DNA from: Dendrocalamus latiflorus
Lineage: Eukaryota; Streptophyta; Magnoliopsida; Poales; Poaceae
Direction of reading: 5' to 3'
Assembly (NCBI GenBank): GCA_017311315.1
Contig: CM029663.1
Location: forward strand, 36,716,622 to 36,780,621
DNA length: 64,000 nt
Shown here: in pieces, positions 22,470 through 33,802 of the stretch
Layout: each line of letters opens with the position of its first letter
How positions within the stretch are numbered: position 1 is the stretch's first letter
Notes under the pieces: model-generated
What the model was told of the DNA's origin: nothing
The model's input: the letters and a program-made list of their open reading frames with translations, nothing else
Databases searched by the model: none
Translations under genes and position numbers: made by a program

Positions 22470-24421
22470 TGTAACACCCCGGCCCCTTCCTGAGCCCAAA
22501 GTGCTACCACCTACCCTATAATGTTACTAACTCCAACTTTTGCCGCTGGTCTTGCGAAGCAATTCTTTTATTTAAACATCAACCAAACAACAAAAACTGG
22601 TACGCTTGACACTAAGCGCAGCAGAGGTATAAATTTGCTAATTACTAAGAAGGTACTCAAACCATTCATGGCTAAGTATGTCAACTGTAGATGATATGTG
22701 AATTACTGTTACACGTGAAATAACTGTGCTATCCCCGCCCATGTATGTCGCTTTTACCGGATTCCTAAAAAGCAACAAAAAAGCAAGGGTGAGTCCGAAG
22801 ACTCAGCAAGCACACGATAAAACAGTAATATCATCTTAGCAACTTAATCGATTTCATGAACCGTAAGCTGTAAATCAACTCTATAACTGTAAAGTATAAA
22901 TCACAGTTATTGATGGTAGGCTCGACCACGATTGGAAACTGACCAAGTCGAGTCAAAGGGATCGAACAATCACCCTTCTTGAAAAAGATGGTGACTTCTG
23001 ACCACTTAGGCATATAATTGGCAAGGGAAGGGTCGATAGAGTTTACCTCACGTTTGACAGCCTTATACTATCTCTTGGACCTGTACACATACAAACCTCC
23101 ATAAATATGCTCGATGGTGTGCTTCGGGTCCTAGAATGGCATGCCCTCATTCTCGTCCAAGTGCTTTCGACCACTAGATTGCCCCAACTCCTCAATTGCT
23201 AGAAGTGGGTCCTTCCTTGAGTAGTAATCCTCGAGTTTCCACTAGAAAACTCGGCAATTGCGAAGATCGTTCCCCTCTTTCTTGTGAAGAGGGCACCATC
23301 TAGGCTTGTTTTCCTTCTGCTCGGCTGCCTTGCCTTTGCCCCGGTTGGAGTATTGTTTGGAGTCATGTGGCTCCTTATCGTCCACAGCCAAGACCTCCTT
23401 CGATCTTGTGGCAGGAAGCTTGTGGCACTTTGCCTTGTCTCCGGATTTCTTGGCCTTTCATTTCCTATTGCCGCCATCACCTTACTCTTTGGAACGACGG
23501 CCGGCATGGTTGATGCTCCTGGTCCATCCGACCACTTCGGTAGCAGTTGCATACTAGTCAACCATCTCGAAGAGCTTGGCGACGGTGGTTGGAGGGTTCA
23601 GGGCGATGTCCTTTGTGAATCTCTGGTTGCGGACCCCTGCCTGAATGCCCTAATAATAGAAGTGTTAGAAATCTCCAGAATTGAATTTCAAACCTGACTA
23701 AAAATACTAAATGAATTGTTGTAGGGTCTCATCGCTACATTGGTGCATTCGATGGAGGTCCTCCTCCTTTCTAGGGCGATTGTATGTACCCTGTAAGTTG
23801 GTGATGAGAAGGTCGTAGAGGTGTTGCCACGAGTAGATCGACTCGAAGGGTTGGTTGAGCAACTAGGATCGAGCAAATCCTTTGAGCACCGTCAGAAGAT
23901 AGTTGTCCATGATGTGCTCACCTCCTCCTGTTGCCCAGACCGCAGTTGTGTAAATCTGAAGGAACTCAATTTGATTCTAAGACCCATTGAATTTCTTCAT
24001 GCTCACTGGTCGGAACCGCGGTGGCCAGCACACTACTTAGAGCTCAGTCATGAATGCTCAACATCTGGCCACGATCTCCTGATGTCTCCTTTGTGGAAAT
24101 GGGTAGTTGGCATCACCAAGCGAACGCACTCAATGCTGCCCGACGGTAAGCGGACCAAACCTATAATAGCTCTTGTCCACTCAAGAAAGACTCTTGTAGT
24201 CCATCTACTGTTGTAGGTTCCTTGCCCGAAGTGGTGGCCGAGTGTCGACTTGCCGATCCGAAGCAACCTGGGGCATTCTCTTCTAGCTGCATTATGATCG
24301 AGGGTGTGATGTGGCCCGTCGACGTACTGACTCCTACAAGGCAAGTTTGGTGAACGACTAGATGCGGTCATACCTTGTCGACTCTCGGAGTGACGTCGAC
24401 AGGGTTGCTCAAGTTGGGCCA
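22470..24421 (-). mobile_element. Degenerate Ty3/gypsy remnant (LTR piece and gag-like region)
   Basis: TGTAACACCCCGG at 22470 starts an LTR-like piece read in reverse. It contains AGGGTGAGTCCGAAGACTCA near 22790, a feature shared with the LTRs at 26.85 and 45.47 kb. From 23.03 to 24.42 kb the minus strand carries broken frames with gag-like blocks (LEDYYSRKDPLLAIEEL, DPKHTIEHIYGGLYVYRSKR) interrupted by stops. No intact polyprotein remains. Assignment to gypsy is by context and is moderate. Confidence 0.55.
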
Positions 24422-27400
24422 TGTAACATCCTGAAAATTTGAATGTGGGAAATGTGTAGCCCTTGAATTATTTTGAAATATATTTTCTTGATATTTGGAT
24501 TTTAGTGGTGTTCCTTTGAATTTGTGGTTGAGGTTCCAACAAATGAAGAAAATCATGAAAAATGCAACAAATGCAAAGTCATGAAGGAAATGTGAAAATA
24601 ATAGAAAATTTTTAATTTGAAATCAAATCTGAAAAGATGATCCATCAAAAATGAGAAGGGTAAAGATTTGAACCAAATTTGAAATTTCAATTTGGGCCTA
24701 GTACTCATAATAGTAATAATAATAAAGTTAATAATAAATAAAAGGGGTGAATAAATATGCATACATAAACATATACTATAATAAATAAATAGATATAAGA
24801 AAATAAGTAAACAAGTAAATAAATATATGTAAATGGATAAGCATACACATGTGAATATATATACATATAAATAAATAATATATATATATAGTTGGCCTGG
24901 TCGAGCCGGCCCAGGCTGGCCCGTTTTCTTCTCCCTTCCCCCTCCGTTCGCTTCGACAGCGCCGAAGCCTCGCTTTGCCTAATCTCGCTTGCTCTGTCGC
25001 CACTCGTTCCTCGCCGCCACCTCATGAGCTCCGTTGGTCGCTGCCTGCCTCGCGCCCACACTACTGATGATCACCACAGTGCCGCCGCACAATGACCGCC
25101 GTCGCATCGCCCTGGTGCCGTCGCCCATAGTTTTCTGCCCCATCGCATCCGCCTCGACTAGAGCGTCGCTAACTACGCTAACACAACCACTGTGCAATCA
25201 CACCCATACCAGCCGCAGTCGCGTCGCCAACGCTGTAGCAGTGCCGCCGCCATGCTGTGGACACGACTGGCCAACGGCTCCTCTGCTGCTGCTGCCTTTT
25301 CCGTGGCTATAAAGCCCAGCCCTCACTCCTGGTCGCTTCGCTACACTTCGCTCTCTCTTCCACCCGAAGCAATTAGCCTCCCGTGCCCCACAGCTCACTG
25401 GTGACATTTTCTTTCCCAAATGCGGCCGGTGAGCAATCCGCCACTTGGCGCCACTGTGGTCCAATTCCTTCTCACCGAAGCACCCCCGGAGCACCGCGAT
25501 GCTGTTCCCCTCCTCTGCCGGACCTCCCGTCGCCTCTACTTCACCCGCACCATGCGCTTCCTCTGCCCGTCGCCGTCGCACGCCGCCAGCTCGCCACCGC
25601 CATTCCCGAGTCACGCCGACCCCCGAGGTAGACTCCCGAGCTTGTCTAGATGCTCCCTTCTCGTTTAATTGAGGCCCAGTGCCATACGCCGCTATAGCCA
25701 CCACTCCCCTATTCCGCCGTCGCCCACGGTCGCTGCCGGCCGATGCCCCGGTTGAATTGGCCGGTGAGACTTCGCCTTCGGGTATGCGTGGGCGTGAGCA
25801 ACCCATTTTGGGAATGCTCAGCTCCGCCCGCCGTCTCCTCCGCTGGCGGCGAGCTCACCGTTCCTCAGCTGGAAGAAGAAGAACAGTAGCGAGAGAGAGA
25901 GGGTAATTAATTAGCTTAAGACAGTCATTAAATTAACGGTTAAGATATGCCATTAATGCTAATCACGGTTAGTTAATCCAAACCACTCACTGACATGTGG
26001 GCCAAGCCCTTTAATTAAAACCATAACCGGTCGCACCTGTTATAGCTACAGAGAAAAGAAAATAAAAATACAAGAAAAATTTAAAAACCTGCTGTGGGCC
26101 CCACCTGTCAGTTTTTATTTATTTTCGGATTTATTTAAACTGAGAACTTCAAAAGGGCATAACTTATACATTTTTAACTCCAATTGAGTGAAACAAATTT
26201 CTAAATTCATCTAAATTCAATATCTATCCAATGGAACCAAAACCATAATTTTTGAAGCTCATTTAAATTATTTTGTGAGAATTTGTTTGGTTTACTGATT
26301 TTTATCCAAATTTTTGCGCAACGTAAAAATAGTGTACGAGGCTCAAGAGGAAGAGGCTGAGGCAGAAGCAACTCTCGACGATCAAGACCAAGCCAACTGT
26401 GACCAAGGCGAGTCAATTCTTTGATCATGTTAAACCCACATTTTCTGCAAATTAATTCCGTTTTAAATTAGCAAATTGCATGCTATTATTTTATGTGCAA
26501 ATTTATATTGAAATTCAGATTCTAGTTATATACTCCTGTCGGATCCCAGAGCAATAACTCTTGGATTCTCTGTGTAAATCGTACTAGTCTAGGATCAGGT
26601 AGTGCACACAGTAGTAACAGGGATACATATCAAGTACCAATGACAAACTTTATTAAATAAAAGAGTACGGCATTGTGGCTAGAGTTTACATCAATGCTCA
26701 TTGGCAACAATAATAAAGGCAAATAACTGCAAAAGTAACTGATAAAAAGCGAAGCCCCAAGTCTGTCCACAGGCAAATGATTGCAAGACATGGCCTACTC
26801 GCCCTGGTCCTCACCGTAGTCAAGGTAGTCTTCCTCTGTGATGAGATAGTAAGGGTGAGTACAAATTTGTACTCCACAAGTCACACAGAGAAATGCAACG
26901 TAATGATAAAGGCAACAAAGGAAGGCATATAGGGTTAGTTTGAGTATAAAACAACATTTAGAGAAATACAGTAAATAGATTGAAAATTGCTGAATTTAAT
27001 ACAGTAAGTAAAAAATAGTAATCATAATGAAAATAATATCGTTAGTGCAAGCTCCGACCAAACACTAATCTAACCACGGCCATCCCACCCAGACCATCTT
27101 TTCCAAAAATATTTCGTATGGATTCTATCCATCCACACGCTTTCAACCAGTCATGGATTCCATACATCCATAAGCTTCTCACAAACCATTTTTGAAAAGC
27201 AAAGTCTAATCCGTGAAAAAATTTTACTCAGCATGCCCATGACCGTGGGCATGGCAATCTAGGATAGATTATACACTCTGTAGATGTTGTATAGCTTTAC
27301 CCACAAGATATGATTATCTCATATTACCATGCGATTAACACACTTCCTTATGTGTGCGGCGGAGAGATCATGACAAAGCCTTTATAATGCAAAGCCTTCA

Positions 27401-30340
27401 ACCTGGCCAAACCAATACTAAGGTTTCACCCCAGTAAGGAATCCACCAGACCGGGACCCCCTCTTGAGCCAATGAGACTTCTCATGGCCTACGCCACACT
27501 CACTTTCAACCTACGACATGACTCAGGTTGGGACCCACAAATTAATCAGCTAGAACTGTCCCATACGAGCCTTGTGGTAGTACGATAGGGCTTTGCAATA
27601 GTAGCTCACTGACCGGTCCTTAATTGACTTAGGCTCAACCACATGCCCCCTATACCCGACAATCAACACTGTGTCTCTAAAGAACAGTGCATGCCTACAC
27701 CCACCACCTAACCATTAGCCTAAGTTTAAACCAGATTTTATATTTTATTTTAAAATATTTCATAATCCTTCTTGACTCTCTGAAGTCAAGAATACATTTG
27801 AAAACTTTATCGTTTCATGTGAAAAAGTATCCCAAAACAAGATTATGTCTAAGCAGGTCTAAGCATTTGATATAAAACTTCTCTAGCCAATACTAGTATA
27901 CTAACTAGAGTTTTATTCTGGAGTGACAAGGTATAAGGATTTGCAATGTCAATGGAGGTAATAACAAACACGTATTAACTAAATTTAAAACTGAATTGAA
28001 ATACAGTGAATAAAAATATGCATGCAGAATAATTTAAAGCAACATAATTTTATTTCACAAACTGGGATCAACATGATCAAGGAGTGTGACTTGCCTTGCT
28101 CCTCAAATGGGTGTGAACCGTCGTCGAGGAATTCTTCGGAATCGTCGTAGTCTACACGTGAAAATAACCCACCAAACTCAAATAAATTCAAAATAAATTG
28201 AAATAAATACCAAATATTAAATTGAGGGCATAAATGGATAAAGGAGAATTTTTGATGAATTTAGAAATTTGAATGGGCTCAATCGGAGTTAGGACGAAAA
28301 AGAACGGGCTCTTAAAAGTTTAAAATCAGAGAAAAAGAATAAAAGGGATTTTCTAGAATTATTTTTCTAAAGGAAATTGGGATTGTGACGTCAGCAGGGA
28401 AATTTCCTTTTTGGCTAAATTATTTTTCTATTGAAAATTCGGATTTATGATGTCAACCTTGGGATTGTTTGATTGACAGGTGGGCCCTAGTCTATGTGGA
28501 CCGAGTCCATGGACCACGGGGAGGCTAAGGTGGCACAGAGATTGTGTGGCACTGATATGGCTCTCGGGTGCTTAGGTGGGGTGCCATGTGGCGCATTGTG
28601 GCAACCACATCGGCGCTTGCGCCATGACATGGCATGGCGGCCGGCGGTGTGCTCAGGGGCCATGGCTTGCCGGCGCTCTGGCACACGGCGGCGGCCGGCG
28701 AAGGGTGGAGGAGGGAGAGGAGGTCTCGGGGAGTCAATTTGACCTCGGCTCGGGGCTTGGCGGTGCTTGAAGATGGCCAGTGATGACGAGGCGGCGGAGA
28801 CGGCTCGGGTGCTCCGATGCGGCGGTAGTGGAGCACTCAGGAGGAAGAGAAGAGCGGAGGGGAGTAGAGGTTGAGGGGGCCTTTTATAGGGGCAGAGGGG
28901 GAGCACGGGGGCGGAAGTTACTCGCTGGAGATGGTGGGGATCGGCAGCAATTGCGATGGGATTAGGGGAGGAGCGGGCGCAGATTTTGGCAGATTCAGGC
29001 GCGGGGATGGCGGGGATCGGTGCGGGTTGCGGGAGGGGAAGAGAGGGGGGAGGAAGGAAGGGAATGAGACGGCGGCGGAGATGGCGGCAGGAATGACGCG
29101 GCCGTGCGGGAGGAGGAAGAAGGGGGCGGGTAAGAAGAAGCTGATGGGTGGGGCCTGGTGGTCGGAGAGAGAGGAAAGAGTGGCACCGACAGGTGGTGTC
29201 GGGGAGAGAGGAAGAGAGAGGAGGGAGCGGGCGGTGGGGATTGGTGACATGTGGCCAGGGGGAAGATCGGGCGGCCGTGAGGAGAGAGAGGAGATGGACG
29301 GGGAAGATGGGCCGGAAGGCGGCGTGGCTCAATCTAGGCCGGCCACTTGTCGGCCCAGGAGGGAGAGAGGGAGATTTAAAAGATTTATTTTGATTTTGAA
29401 TTTCAAAAAAGCCAAGGATATTCATAAAGGCTCAGAAAAATACCAAATAAACTCCAAAAAAAATCACAGAAGTTCCTGGAGATGATTTGGACTTAGTAAA
29501 ATTATTTCCAACTAGAGTTGGTATTATACTTTTATACTTAAAATACTTTGTAATTTTAAAAATAGATTTTAAACTCCAAAAAACACAGAAAATCAGGGCA
29601 AAACAAAATTAAAACTCAGGCAATCAAAACACTTATTTTTATGTTAAATTATTTATTATTATTTTTTTATAAAAAACCTGGGTTGTTACAACCCATTAAT
29701 GATCTTGCTAGTATTACACTCATTTTGGACACTTGAATATCTGAGCCTTATCACCTTAGTGAAATTTATAATGGTACGGTTCTCAAAAATAAGTTCATAA
29801 ATATACGCCACTGCTTAGTACTATTTAGACAATCGGGGCACCAAAATACCCTAAGTATTACTTTCAATCATTAGAATCTGGTTTGGGAAGTCGTGGTGGA
29901 AATGACTGATATATTTTGATATGACTATTTTATGCTCCTAAAAAAACCCAACTTGCTTAAATATCTGGACAGATAGTTCGGGGGCTGGTGCAGTGGTGCA
30001 CGAGAGTGTGGTTAGTAGTAGAACCACCCAAATAACCCTAAGGACTGAATCTTGTCATGACCTCCTGTGTAATATAAGTACAGCCACAAGTCTGTAAAGT
30101 ACAACTTGGCTAGTAGATTTACCGGACCCTGGTAGTCATTCATCGGTGGAGGAGGTGAGGTAGTGCAAGTGGCTGTTTGTGTGACGACTTGAATGGGACA
30201 CTTGTTGAGAGTGAAGTTTACCGCGGCGTGATAGTCAATGTGGGTAGTCCAGCTGCTAGCCGCATAGGGGTAGAACATTCTGCACAACTTATGGGACCCA
30301 CCGCAAATGGGAGTCTCAGTCAAAGAAAAGATTAAAATTT
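24422..30340 (+). mobile_element. Forward gypsy-type LTR, split by a reverse LTR
   Basis: It starts TGTAACATCCTGAAAATTTG. It then has an AT-rich leader, a GC-rich block, a probable TATA box (GGCTATAAAGCCC near 25305), and a tail with GAGGCTCAAGAGGAAGAGGCT at 26339 and GTGACCAAGGCGAGTCAA at 26400. The same order is seen in reverse in the LTR at 45042-48895. After the insert (26537-29690) the LTR resumes at 29691 (AATGATCTTGCTAGTATTAC) and can be followed to about 30.3 kb. The large open frames in its GC-rich block are not supported as genes. Its right end is not defined. Confidence 0.65.
26537..29690 (-). mobile_element. Solo LTR, gypsy type, 3.15 kb, reverse
   Basis: Its borders are TGTCGGATCCCAGAG and CTGGGTTGTTACA, giving TG...CA ends. 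It is inserted into the forward LTR above. The flanking five bases are ACTCC and ACCCA, a poor but possible match for an aged 5-bp duplication. On the minus strand a TATA box (CCTATAAAAGG) lies near 28885, just upstream of a pyrimidine-rich leader, as in an LTR promoter. The 312-codon frame at 28487-29425 is Pro/Ser-rich low-complexity LTR sequence. No internal retrotransposon region is attached. Confidence 0.7.
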
Positions 30341-30985
30341 GAACCTTTTCAACCTACCCTCCTCAAAAAGAATCTCGTCCTCGAGATTCACCTAGGTTAA
30401 AGAATGGGATGAAAAACAAATTTTGTTACAGTTCTGATTCCTTTCGTTAAGTTTTGTTCGTCATTCAGGGTGAACTTTACGTAGTATTTGTTAACTGGTG
30501 CTTCTATTGGTCCATTGTCCTTTTTGGTTATATCCGGGTTCCCATGGCTTCATGAAGTTCTTCCCAAGGTATAAATGTGACTTGTGCTCCTTGGTTTGAG
30601 ACGATTCCCTCCGAAATTTTTTATAATACTACAACTTTGGTTAGACATAGTTCTGCTAACTTTATCTTTTCCATTGCTTTGCTTAACCGATTGGGAATAT
30701 GCTACTTTAGTAAATCGATCTACGATCACTCATAGCCTCATATCCTTCTCATATCTTTTTGGAGTCCTATAATAAAAATTTATACCAATGTCCTCCCATT
30801 TCCATTCCAGGCTGGTAATGATTGTGACAATCATGGTAGATTTTGATGGTCTTTCTTTATTTTCTAGCACATGTCACAGCGTGCTATGTATTCTGAGATT
30901 TCTTTTCATATTACTTCACTAGAATCCTTCCTTCAGATCTTGATATATCTTTATTCTTCCAGGGTGTATAGAGAACTGTGAAAAG
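30341..30985 (-). mobile_element. Retrotransposon internal remnant
   Basis: CCTCCTCAAAAAGAATCTCGTCCTCGAGATTC-like text at 30359-30391 resembles the reverse strand of plant gypsy internal regions. The following 600 bases carry no intact frame. This is a low-confidence assignment by resemblance and by position after the LTR. Confidence 0.4.
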
Positions 30986-30988
30986 TAA

Positions 30989-31211
30989 GGGCCTGTTCTT
31001 TTTTACTGCGGCTTGTGATTTTTGGGCTGTTAGTACGAGAGATTGCAGAGTAACAGAAACCCACGTACGATTTTTGCCGATATAAATGAAGTCAGTAAAG
31101 TATGTACTACAATTAACTAGTAAATCTTATCTAGAAAAAATATTCTATTTAAAAGCTAGTTACTGTAGAAAAGCCGAAAAGCAGCTTTTAGAAGCTGAAA
31201 AGAACAGAGCC
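30989..31211. mobile_element. Tourist-like MITE, uninterrupted copy, 223 bp
   Basis: It begins GGGCCTGTTCTTTTTTACTG and ends GAAAAGAACAGAGCC, flanked by TAA on both sides (30986-30988 and 31212-31214). Its inner text (ATATAAATGAAGTCAGTAAAG) matches the right half of the MITE at 16819-17050. It therefore shows what the CACTA target looked like before insertion. Confidence 0.85.
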
Positions 31212-31214
31212 TAA

Positions 31215-32260
31215 GCTTCTTTTATAATCAAATCTTTTAATTCCTCTTTATTTAGTATACAAAAGTGACCATAGGATCCCAAAATTTCTTACTCATCCTC
31301 AATAAATTCTGCTGAATTTTCTTCTTTTTTTGTAATTGAGATGGACACATTAAAATAGAGACCATACCATGTTAGGCCTTTCGAAAATAAGCGTAGCCCT
31401 GTAGGATCCCTCACGCAAGCACCAAAGCAGTTGAAAATCAGGTCTCCGCTGTTTAAAACTGTAAATCCTTTATATGATTGGCGCTGTACTGTAGTCAATG
31501 AGCTCCCCACGTTACAGATAGATCTGCAAAGTCAATGGGACGTGCTCCTACGTTCGGTCGAGCCAAAATGCCAAATCCATGGCGTAGCGAAGGTTGAGAG
31601 AGAGAGAGAGAGAGAGAGAGACGCGTATCCGGGGTCGCCGGCGATGGCCGTGTCAGTCCGCCCAGACGAGCGGCGAAAGAGCAGTTGGATAGGGAAAAGG
31701 GAGATGCGGCGTGGCGGCGAGATGGAGGACGGCTGCTGGGTTCGGCCGTCGTCCTATGGAGGGGCACGGGCTACCGCACCTACCGGTCTGTGAGTCCGGA
31801 GCGTGTCTTGCGGGCTGAACGTGGCGTATTTCTGGCTTAGGAAGGTTTGGGCCGGAAGTGTAGGTGACGCACTTCGTTCTGTGCAAGCAGGCTAGCAGCC
31901 AGCCCAAAAGCCGCCGCGACGAGACAAGCGTGTGTGGCGGGTGCGCCGTGCAGAGATCGTAGGCGTAGGGAGCTCGTGTTTTTTTTTTGTGGCTGTAGCG
32001 GTTAACAGCGGTGGCATGCGGCACCGCGGTCGTGGTTCTTGTCATACTTTTTCTTACAAACAATTAAAATATATTAATCAAAATTATACGTAAAGGTCGC
32101 TATTATCTATTCTTTCTTACGAACAATTAAAATTTAAAATTTTAAACTAACAGATATAAATCACAAAAAAACACCTATAAGCGACGCCGAGTGACCACGT
32201 GAGCCACGAAGGTGTTGCCCGGCTCCCTGTGACTCAGGGTCCCGTAAGGCCGTGCCAGAG
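31215..32260. other. No gene recognised; (GA)n microsatellite
   Basis: A (GA)n tract lies at about 31594-31621 in a moderately GC-rich stretch to 32040. Short frames on both strands match no family I know. It could be a gene edge or older repeat DNA. Confidence 0.4.
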
Positions 32261-32268
32261 GACGTAGG

Positions 32269-33794
32269 CACGGGCGGATCCAATATGGTTCAAGGGTGTT
32301 CAGCTGAACACCCAAAAATTTTCGTGTAATATCCAATATTTAGAAGTTATATTACACATATATACTGATAATTAGACAAAATATTTTATATTTGTACCCC
32401 CAATTGATTTCAACCCACTCCTACATCTCCCCTTCCCCAATTGATTTTTAACCCATTCCCACACCTCACCTCTCAAATTCACCTAAAGTAGCACGACCTA
32501 ATAAGCCATCCGCTCCCTCATAAGATTAGTCCATTGGCCCATCTGTATACCTCTCAAACCTTAACCTATCCCCTTCCTTCCCTCTCTTTACATCTCTCTC
32601 AAGATCCATGATTCATACCAAAATCGCCAAACCCAGTGGCACTGGCGCACGAGATCGAGGGGCAATTGACCATCAAACGACTTGGTGAGTGGCAAGAGCA
32701 ACTTTGGCATCTGGCTTGGCCTCAGTCGCAAGGAGCACAGCCACAATAGATGATAATATGTCTGTAAGGAGTAAACAGGTGACGGCTGTCACCTACAAGC
32801 TGACGAGGGAGCGTGCAACAGCGGTGTCCAAGCTGAAAGGTAGTAGGCACTAGGCAACGACTATACGTCATCGTACACTGGTGCACGCAGGTCATACACA
32901 TCAGACTGCATCAACACAATTTCATCTTAAGTTATTTCGTAATTTCTCTAAATTATTTTGTATTTTTCTAAATTATTTATAGACTAGTGGACGCGGACTG
33001 CGTAGGCGAGTGACAACCGGTGGACGTGCAGCAAGACGTGATGACAATCACGCGTGAGGCAGCGCGGGGTGCAAGGTGAGCATGTGGCAGCGCGGACGAG
33101 CAGAGAGGTGTTGCGGGCAAGCGAGCGATGGCACAGTGAACTCATTGGTAGTGAGTGGGCGGCGGGAAGGGAGCAGCGAGGTAGCCAAGAGGGAGTGCGA
33201 CATCGGGAATTGAGCAACACATCCAACTTATCATTATCGTCCTCTCTCTAGATCTAAGTGTACTACACCCTATTCCACTTATTTTCTTTCTTTCTCCGCT
33301 TTGCTCTACTCTGCTCTGGTTCCGGTTCTTTCTGGAGCTTAGCATTTGCTTTCTTCGTTTTTTTCTAATAGATACTGTATAAAAATGCAGTTTTTGCCTT
33401 AAGCAATGAGCAGTTAGTTGGACCCTTATTACATTTGTTTGCATGCTAATTTTTACTATATTTTGCTCTATGGAAGGAACATACAATTTCCTCTTAGGTA
33501 CATGGTTCTTGCTGACGGGTAAAAGAGCAAAAAAAGACAGGATCAATAAGATATATAATTGTCATTAATCTCTATCATTTGTTGTTTAATTCATGTCATC
33601 ATACTCGACTTATGTCGTCCATTACCTCATAAAAATCATTAATTTCTATAATTTATGTATTTTTTATTATATCTATATACATGTACTGTTATATCGTTGT
33701 TTTGGGGGAAATGGTTCATTATGGTATCGATATATTCGAGCAACTTAGTTCTTAAGTTCAAATATCCATCCTAAAAATTCTGGATCCGTCACTA
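32269..33794. mobile_element. hAT-type element, 1.53 kb, non-autonomous
   Basis: The ends are CACGGGCGGATCC and the reverse complement of TAGTGACGGATCC, fitting the hAT TAGTGGCGGATCC-type terminus with decay on the left. The flanking 8-mers are GACGTAGG (32261-32268) and GACGCAGG (33795-33802), seven of eight identical. Near the left end the palindrome GGGTGTTCAGCTGAACACCC is seen. No transposase frame is recognised, and the frames at 33054-33546 are unsupported. Confidence 0.75.
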
Positions 33795-33802
33795 GACGCA
33801 GG

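Noticed and set aside
25198..25806. 202-codon minus frame and overlapping plus frames
   Set aside because: They lie in the GC-rich block of the forward LTR. The matching blocks in the other LTRs do not preserve the same frames.
28487..29485. 312-codon (minus) and 204-codon (plus) frames
   Set aside because: They fall in the GC-rich leader of a reverse LTR, are Pro/Ser- or Gly/Arg-rich, and lack known domains.
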